Assembly (NCBI GenBank): GCA_964501525.1 | Contig: CAZCSI010000018.1 | Coordinates: 1-10,710 of the forward strand | DNA from: CAYLVJ01 sp964501525 | GTDB lineage: Bacteria > Patescibacteriota > Minisyncoccia > Minisyncoccales > CAYTKG01 | DNA: 10,710 nt | Direction of reading: 5' to 3' | Part shown: one piece after another, positions 6,199 through 10,710 of the stretch | Layout of the letters: each line of letters starts with the position of its first letter | Position numbering within the stretch: the stretch's first letter is position 1 | Program-made: the position numbers and the translations under genes | Notes under the pieces: model-generated | What the model saw: only the letters and a program-made list of their open reading frames with translations | Told to the model about the DNA's origin: nothing | The model's database searches: none

Positions 6199-6798
6199 TT
6201 ACCAGCTGAGAGAGAATTTATGAAAAGAGCTGCCTTGAAAAGGACACTCTGTTTCCCGGCATTTAACTTTTTCCCTAATAGCCATACTTAAAACACTGGC
6301 AAAATAACCTTCCAAAACACGGCAGTGAAGCGGATGCAGCTTGAACCCCTTAAGAATAACGGTTCCTTTCCTTTTTTCGGTATTAACTTCGGGTACGGAG
6401 ATGTTGCCTTTCGTATAATATTTACTCCACATTTTAGGTGCTTTCTCAGCCAGCTTTTCCGCAGAAACAAAATACTTCATAAAAATCCTCATAATTATGG
6501 AGTTCTTGGCTTGATAAGCCCCCATTTTACGTATTTCCTCTTCTTCGAACCCAAGAATCTTATTAACAGCTATCAGCCCTAAAGCTTCAAGACCGACCGG
6601 ATAAAAACCAAGGTTAGCTATCTTCTCCAGCTGGAACTCGTAACCTAAGGACCTGATTTGTTTTTCTATCTCTTCCACCGCTTCCCTGCCTGCTTTTTTC
6701 TCTACATACGAAAAATCGTCCTTGATCCCAAGACCTCTTACCTCGCCCTCGATTGACATTAGCTTTTCCGCTGTTTTTTTGGAAATAAAAGCAGGCAT
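6199..6798 (-). CDS. Hypothetical protein, V4R/H-NOX-like fold suspected (copy B)
   Basis: A 199-residue soluble protein, paralogous to the gene at 2749-3345. It keeps the same blocks in the same order: LGFYP (63-67), FMKYFVS (106-112), EKAPKMW (118-124), YTKGN (128-132), HPLHC (155-159), EGYFASV (163-169), CRETEC (180-185) and a final Trp. His155, Cys159, Cys180 and Cys185 match copy A and are candidate ligands. The late part resembles the V4R/heme-NO-binding/DUF2378 group, so a small-molecule sensor or carrier is possible, but this is inference. It begins 75 bp after mrdA and ends 44 bp before the anchored protein gene. There is no Shine-Dalgarno. A short TCCGG/CCGGA repeat in the 75-bp gap lacks a U-tract. 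Confidence 0.85.
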   Translation of the reverse strand: MPAFISKKTAEKLMSIEGEVRGLGIKDDFSYVEKKAGREAVEEIEKQIRSLGYEFQLEKIANLGFYPVGLEALGLIAVNKILGFEEEEIRKMGAYQAKNSIIMRIFMKYFVSAEKLAEKAPKMWSKYYTKGNISVPEVNTEKRKGTVILKGFKLHPLHCRVLEGYFASVLSMAIREKVKCRETECPFQGSSFHKFSLSW

Positions 6799-6873
6799 TT
6801 CTTTTTTAATCTTACCCTAAAAAATAATCTTAACAAAATATTGAAGGTAAATCCGGAGAATAAAGCCGGAGCC

Positions 6874-8829
6874 TTAGTCGGCCCCGTCCGAGTCGGGACC
6901 GAAATACCATTCTAAAATCTCCCGGGCTGCATCCAAGGCGGCTCCCTGCTCCTTCGGCACATTCTCCACCATCACCGTTAAAACTATCTCCGGGTCTTCA
7001 TAAGGTGCGAAAACGGTTACCCAGTTGTTGTAGACCTCCTCCCTGCTTGTCTGAGCCGTACCGCTTTTAGAGGCAGAAGTAACAGGAAGACTACTAAGAC
7101 GAATACCTGTACCGTAAGTTACAGCCTCCCTCATACCCTCCCTTACCACTTGAATATGGTTGGGATCAATAAAATTTTCCCTTATAACCTCCGGGGGTAT
7201 CTCCTCGACAACCCCTTTATTCTCGTCAACTATTTCTTTTACCAGCCGGGGACTGAGAACCTTTCCGCCATTGGCCAAAGCCACAAAAGAAGAGGTAACT
7301 TGAATAGGTGTTACGGATAAGTACCCCTGCCCGATGGAAAGATTGTAAGTGTCGCCCGGCATCCAAACCTGATTGCTCGCTTCTTCAAAAGAATCTTTCT
7401 TCCAGGAAGGATCAGGGATCAACCCTTCTCTTTCAGCAGGGATGTCAATACCTGTTTTTGAACCCCATCCGAAAAGATTAAGATATTCTTTTATCTTTTC
7501 CGCCCCCAACCCGTCAATGGCTCCATGCCCTCCTCCCACCGTATAGAAATAAACGTTACAAGACTCGGCAATAGCCCTTCTAATACTGATTGGGCCGTGC
7601 ACTGTCCAGTCGTGAAAGTAAAAAGGCTGCTCGGGGAACCAGGGATTTTCTATTTTAATCCTGCCTTCGCATCCAATAATGTCTCCCGGACCAATAACGC
7701 CTTCTTCCAAAGCAGCACTCGCGATCAAAGTTTTGATAATTGAGCCGGTGGCGTAAGTGCCGGACACCGCTCTGTTCCAAAAAGGATAATGAGGAGACTC
7801 CAGGGTTTTTTCCCAATCCCCAGAACTCATCTTTTGAAGAAAAATATTGTTGTCAAAGCTGGGTAAAGAAACAAGAGACAACACACCCCCTGTTTGAGGG
7901 TCCATAGCAACTACGGCGCCCCCCTCAGCCCCGAACCTATTTATAACAGACTGCAAGGAATCCGTAGACTTTTTCTGCAAACCGCCGTCTATCCAGAGAA
8001 CCAAACTGTTGCCCGGTTCTGCATCAGAAACCTTGCGGCGGGACAACTCTTCAGAAAGAACATTTTTTTGGACCACAACTTTTTCCTTTTGCCCGCGCAA
8101 CACCTGTTCGTACTCTTTTTCCAGGCCGGCGTAACCGGCGAAGTCAAGAGGAGAATAATCAGAAAATAAATCACTGTCTTCAGCCCTGGCTAAATAACCG
8201 ATAACGTGGGAAAAATAAGGACCGGACACGTAATTGCGCACAATGTTTTCCTTAAGGTAAAAACCTGGTATCGTCTTTGTGCTGGAGCGGAAAAGAACAA
8301 CCTCTTCGTGTGAAAGACTCTGCTTGATTAAAACCTGGTCCGAATCCGCCTCCTCAATCTTGAACTGAAGCTTCTCCAGGCTCATTTCGGAACCAAGAAG
8401 TTGTGCTGCCCTTTCAAGCGTCTTGTCCAGCTCTCCTTTTTCCGCCGGTAAATCTTTTTTGTAGCAGACGAGCTCAAAAGAAGTGTCGTTAAAAACAAGC
8501 TGCTCAAGATTTTGGTCGTAAATAACACCCCGGTCGGTAGGTCCGTAATATACTCTTTCGTAATTATCTTTGGCCAGCTCCAAAAACTCTTTGCCTTTTA
8601 CTATCTGGAACCAAAAACTTCTACCTGCCAGTAAAAGCAAAAGGGCCGCAAACATCAGGGAGAAGATGTAGAACATACGAGGGCAAAGCGGAACCTCAAA
8701 CTTTTTTCGGCCGAAGAATTTCTTCCGCTGAGCCAGCGAATCAAGAAGAATCTCTTGAGGGAATATTTCCCTGGACTCACGCTCTATCCTGCTATTTTTA
8801 ATTTTTTTTGATTTCCGTAATCCGAACAT
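6874..8829 (-). CDS. mrdA: Penicillin-binding protein 2, peptidoglycan transpeptidase
   Basis: This class B PBP cross-links peptidoglycan for cell elongation outside the cytoplasmic membrane, partnered by MreC/MreD and RodA. The 651 residues comprise a basic cytoplasmic tail (1-50), one membrane helix (about 52-76), the dimerisation/pedestal domain (about 90-265, with RGVIYDQN) and the transpeptidase (about 275-640). The active-site triads are present: Ser363-x-x-Lys366 (GSIIK), Ser423-Cys-Asn425 and Lys588-Ser-Gly590 (KSGTAQT). The residues around the nucleophile read YATGSIIKT, lacking the prolines of the usual PPGSTxKP. The first 32 nt overlap mreD, so the start could be slightly later, but no internal Met lies before residue 52. 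There is no Shine-Dalgarno. Context as the third gene of mreC-mreD-mrdA supports PBP2 over the divisome PBP3. Confidence 0.95.
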   Translation of the reverse strand: MFGLRKSKKIKNSRIERESREIFPQEILLDSLAQRKKFFGRKKFEVPLCPRMFYIFSLMFAALLLLLAGRSFWFQIVKGKEFLELAKDNYERVYYGPTDRGVIYDQNLEQLVFNDTSFELVCYKKDLPAEKGELDKTLERAAQLLGSEMSLEKLQFKIEEADSDQVLIKQSLSHEEVVLFRSSTKTIPGFYLKENIVRNYVSGPYFSHVIGYLARAEDSDLFSDYSPLDFAGYAGLEKEYEQVLRGQKEKVVVQKNVLSEELSRRKVSDAEPGNSLVLWIDGGLQKKSTDSLQSVINRFGAEGGAVVAMDPQTGGVLSLVSLPSFDNNIFLQKMSSGDWEKTLESPHYPFWNRAVSGTYATGSIIKTLIASAALEEGVIGPGDIIGCEGRIKIENPWFPEQPFYFHDWTVHGPISIRRAIAESCNVYFYTVGGGHGAIDGLGAEKIKEYLNLFGWGSKTGIDIPAEREGLIPDPSWKKDSFEEASNQVWMPGDTYNLSIGQGYLSVTPIQVTSSFVALANGGKVLSPRLVKEIVDENKGVVEEIPPEVIRENFIDPNHIQVVREGMREAVTYGTGIRLSSLPVTSASKSGTAQTSREEVYNNWVTVFAPYEDPEIVLTVMVENVPKEQGAALDAAREILEWYFGPDSDGAD

Positions 8830-9307
8830 AAAAAAAGTAAAAAATAAGAGAGCAAAATAAGGTCAAAAACGAACTGACAATATTGCTGGTTGTTATCAAT
8901 CTTATTTGGTTTCTTTCCAGAAAAAGAATTATGTGACGCATCTGATGGTAAAAAAGTAAGGAAATAAAAGAAATCAAAATAAAGTTTATTATGTTTTTCC
9001 TTCGAATTAGGCCCGAACTAAACCTAAAAAAAGACACTGTGGCCGTAACTGCACCCAAAAAAACAGGCCATGGAAAAGCACTGAAAAGAGAAAGGAAAAA
9101 AGCAGCTCCGGCTGCCTTGAACAACTCCACTAAATAACTTTCTTCCTTAAAATAAATATCTGTTAACACGAAAGACAGTAAAAGAGTTGGCAGCTGGCCC
9201 TGAAAAGAAAACTGAGACAAAAAACTATTCTGGAGCACGGTTAAGACTCCGCAGACAAGTATAAAGAACACAAACCCGACAACCGCTTTTTGAGTACTGT
9301 CTTTCAT
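8798..9307 (-). CDS. mreD: Rod shape-determining protein MreD
   Basis: A 169-residue integral membrane protein, the usual MreD size, with about five hydrophobic helices (near 10-30, 36-52, 62-92, 105-122 and 140-160) and short charged loops. MreD sequences diverge strongly, so the call rests on membrane topology, length and position between mreC and mrdA. It links MreC to the elongation complex in the membrane. It begins 6 nt after the mreC stop and its 3' end overlaps mrdA by 32 nt. No Shine-Dalgarno is visible, so translation probably depends on coupling with mreC. Confidence 0.85.
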   Translation of the reverse strand: MKDSTQKAVVGFVFFILVCGVLTVLQNSFLSQFSFQGQLPTLLLSFVLTDIYFKEESYLVELFKAAGAAFFLSLFSAFPWPVFLGAVTATVSFFRFSSGLIRRKNIINFILISFISLLFYHQMRHIILFLERNQIRLITTSNIVSSFLTLFCSLIFYFFYVRITEIKKN

Positions 9308-9313
9308 AATTTA

Positions 9314-10087
9314 TCAATAATCGGTTATTACAAAAACGAACTCCAGCTTTTTAAGGGGCGCGGCGGGTTTTAGCTTCGCCTCCTGATAGGGTTTAACATC
9401 AGAAACAACAATCTTGTCCACCTCGCCTACTAAGATTCCTGCGGGCGCTTCTTGACTTAAACCGGCAGTGAACACTAAATCTCCCTCTTCAACCTCCTTT
9501 CCTGTCGGAATCAGTGTCAATAAAAAAGAAAGGGCTCCCTCGCCTTTCACCTCAGCTGTTATTTCACTCTCTCCGAAATAAACGGGCATCGTTTCTTCGG
9601 CCTTTGTTATCAGCTTCACTCTGGAAAAATTGTCAAGCACCTCTTCTACCTCGCCCACCAAACTCTTCCTATCGTCTACCACAATCATCCCCGGTTCCAG
9701 GCCGGCGCCTCTTCCCTTGTTTATAAATATCAGGTCTTCGGAGAAGTTCCGGAAAATCACTCTGCTAAAAGTAAATTGAAAATCCTTTCTGTCTCCAATC
9801 TCCAATGCTTCTCTTAAAAAATCGTTTTCACTGCGCAAAATCAAAAGGGAGGCAACCTCTGATTTCAGGTCTCTATTCTCTTGTTTTAACCTTCGGTTTT
9901 CTTTTTCGATCTCTTGAAAGCGGGTTAAAAAACTTACAATGGAAGAGCTCTGAATCCCTGCTCGAGAAAGAAAAAAAGAGGGGCGTTCAATCAAACTGAA
10001 AAAAACATCCCTCGCCTGCTTCTCGAAAAACAAAAGGGCGGTAAACACTAAAAAAAGGAAGAATAAGGCTAAAACTTCTCTACTCAT
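9314..10087 (-). CDS. mreC: Rod shape-determining protein MreC
   Basis: MreC is a bitopic scaffold outside the cytoplasmic membrane that activates PBP2 and organises the elongasome. The 257-residue protein shows an N-terminal membrane helix (about 5-21), a coiled coil (about 55-96, with EIEKENRRLKQENRDLKSEV) and the beta-rich MreC domain (about 105-250), including FINKGRGAGLEPGMIVV, LVGEVEEV and PAGILVGEVDKI. All are typical in order and spacing. It is the first gene after the rRNA operon. mreB, which normally precedes it, is absent. The ATG lies 6 nt after a perfect TATAAT with no Shine-Dalgarno, so the mRNA is probably leaderless. Confidence 0.95.
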   Translation of the reverse strand: MSREVLALFFLFLVFTALLFFEKQARDVFFSLIERPSFFLSRAGIQSSSIVSFLTRFQEIEKENRRLKQENRDLKSEVASLLILRSENDFLREALEIGDRKDFQFTFSRVIFRNFSEDLIFINKGRGAGLEPGMIVVDDRKSLVGEVEEVLDNFSRVKLITKAEETMPVYFGESEITAEVKGEGALSFLLTLIPTGKEVEEGDLVFTAGLSQEAPAGILVGEVDKIVVSDVKPYQEAKLKPAAPLKKLEFVFVITDY

Positions 10088-10093
10088 TCGTTA

Positions 10094-10121
10094 ATTATAT
10101 TACAAATTGTTCTATAAACAA
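10094..10121 (-). promoter_or_regulatory. mreC promoter, predicted leaderless
   Basis: On the minus strand TTGTTT (10116-10121) and a perfect TATAAT (10094-10099) are 16 nt apart. The six nt TAACGA lie between the -10 and the mreC ATG, so transcription should start at or next to the A of ATG. The -35 lies in the U-tract of the rRNA-operon terminator, so the two signals share bases. Confidence 0.65.
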
Positions 10122-10141
10122 AAACCCCCAAGCAGGGGGTT
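10116..10141 (-). terminator. Rho-independent terminator of the rRNA operon
   Basis: Minus-strand RNA forms AACCCCC-UGCUU-GGGGGUU (arms 10123-10129 and 10135-10141) followed by UUUUUGUUU. It lies about 16 nt past the 5S 3' end and ends the rRNA transcript before mreC. Confidence 0.9.
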
Positions 10142-10157
10142 GGAGAGTTAAGTACAG

Positions 10158-10287
10158 ATATGGGGGCGACCTACGTTCGCGGACAAGCCCTCAAAGAGGG
10201 TGCACCACTATCATCGGCCTTGGCGTATTTCACTTCTGAGTTCGGAATGGGATCAGGTGGAACAACACCAGCATAGCCCCCATACCT
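10158..10287 (-). rRNA. rrf: 5S ribosomal RNA
   Basis: The minus strand carries the conserved 5S core: CCACCTGATCCCATTCCGAA followed by CTCAGAAGTGAAA, then GCCGATGATAGT. The terminal helix is unusually long; GUACAGGUAUGGGGGC pairs with GCCCCCAUAUCUGUAC over 16 bp (10152-10167 with 10276-10291), so the mature ends are uncertain by a few nt. The aligned core is about 126 nt against 120 in E. coli. The extra bases fall in helix IV (CACCCUC-UUU-GAGGG region). It follows the 23S gene after about 50 nt. Confidence 0.95.
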
Positions 10288-10335
10288 GTACTCAAAACTC
10301 AAAGATAAGCTTCCCAAGCTGAGAGACAGAGGTCT

Positions 10336-10710
10336 CCCGGACCTGATTATGAATATTAGTAGCGCTCGGCTTAACACGTTGCCGTGCTTGCACCTGCGCC
10401 CTATCAAGGTTGTCATCTACAACCATTCTTAGTCTTAACGACAGAGTCCTAATCTCAGGGTGGGCTTCGTGCTTAGATGCTTTCAGCTCTTATCCCTTCC
10501 CAACTTAGCTACCCAGCTATGCCCTTGGCAGGACAACTGGTACACCAGAGGTTAGTCCCTCCTGATCCTCTCGTACTGAGGAGAGATCCCTTCAAGACTC
10601 AACGCCTGCGGCAGATAAGGACCAACCTGTCTCGCGACGGTCTGAACCCAGCTCACGTACCACTTTAATTGGCGAACAGCCAAACCCTTGGGAGCTTCTT
10701 CACCCCCAGG
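10336..10710 (-). rRNA. rrl: 23S ribosomal RNA, 3' portion (5' part outside window)
   Basis: The minus strand shows the 3' end of 23S domain V and domain VI, including the sarcin-ricin loop CAGTACGAGAGGATCA, the AAAGCATCTAAGCACGAAGCC segment and the 3'-terminal GCGCTACTAAT. The 3' end near 10336 is set by alignment to E. coli from memory and may be off by about 10 nt. GACAGGTTGGTCC stands where E. coli has GACAGTTCGGTCC, a reading I associate with candidate-phyla rRNAs. The 23S-5S spacer (about 10288-10335) has small hairpins such as AGCTT-GGG-AAGCT, which may be processing sites, and no tRNA. Confidence 0.96.

Noticed and set aside
6843..6869. TCCGG/CCGGA inverted repeat between mrdA and V4R-like copy B as a terminator
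   Set aside because: The stem is only 5 bp and no U-tract follows, so it is too weak to call.
6879..6899. Hairpin GGTCCCG/CGGGGCC near the end of mrdA as a terminator
   Set aside because: It lies inside the coding sequence before the stop, has no U-run, and is explained by the GPDSDGA codons.
10288..10335. tRNA gene in the 23S-5S spacer
   Set aside because: The spacer is too short, at about 48 nt, and shows only small hairpins.
10171..10668. Open reading frames across the 5S and 23S region (81 and 63 codons)
   Set aside because: They lie within clearly recognised rRNA sequence and are chance frames.

Overview
The window looks like part of a small-genome bacterial chromosome, most likely a Candidate Phyla Radiation (Patescibacteria) member. 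This placement is inferred from the 23S tail, the style of LysRS and PBP2, very compact gene packing, and several short membrane-anchored or Cys-rich proteins of unknown function. No marker settles the phylum. Every gene I can support lies on the minus strand, so the map is described from right to left, the direction of transcription.

Right end (10710 to about 10116): the 3' part of a 23S rRNA gene, a 5S rRNA gene and a rho-independent terminator close an rRNA operon. Only 35 bases separate the terminator stem from mreC. The mreC promoter sits inside that gap, and its -35 element overlaps the terminator U-tract.

Cell-shape block (10087 to 6874): mreC, mreD and mrdA (PBP2) encode the periplasmic and membrane parts of the elongation machinery for lateral-wall peptidoglycan. 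Neither mreB nor rodA adjoins them here.

Middle block (6798 to 2749): a protein with a suspected V4R/H-NOX-like fold (copy B), a single-pass membrane-anchored protein, a DUF167 protein, a DUF4349 membrane protein, endonuclease IV (nfo), a Cys-rich DUF6485 protein and a second V4R-like protein (copy A). Copies A and B are about 40% identical and share a His/Cys pattern. Short gaps and two overlaps suggest co-transcription over much of this block, but the shared role of the unknown proteins cannot be read from the sequence.

Small-gene island (2748 to 2361): a TTGACA-N17-TATGTT promoter, a leader of about 180 nt that can form several hairpins, an unannotated 41-codon ORF with the only full Shine-Dalgarno in the window, and a perfect 13-bp hairpin. 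This is the most unusual part of the window.

Left end (2351 to 1): lysS, with its own strong promoter only 8 nt from the start codon, then serS, which runs off the edge. These are class II lysyl- and seryl-tRNA synthetases.

Most start codons lack a Shine-Dalgarno. Several have a -10-like hexamer 6 to 8 nt upstream, which suggests leaderless or near-leaderless mRNAs.
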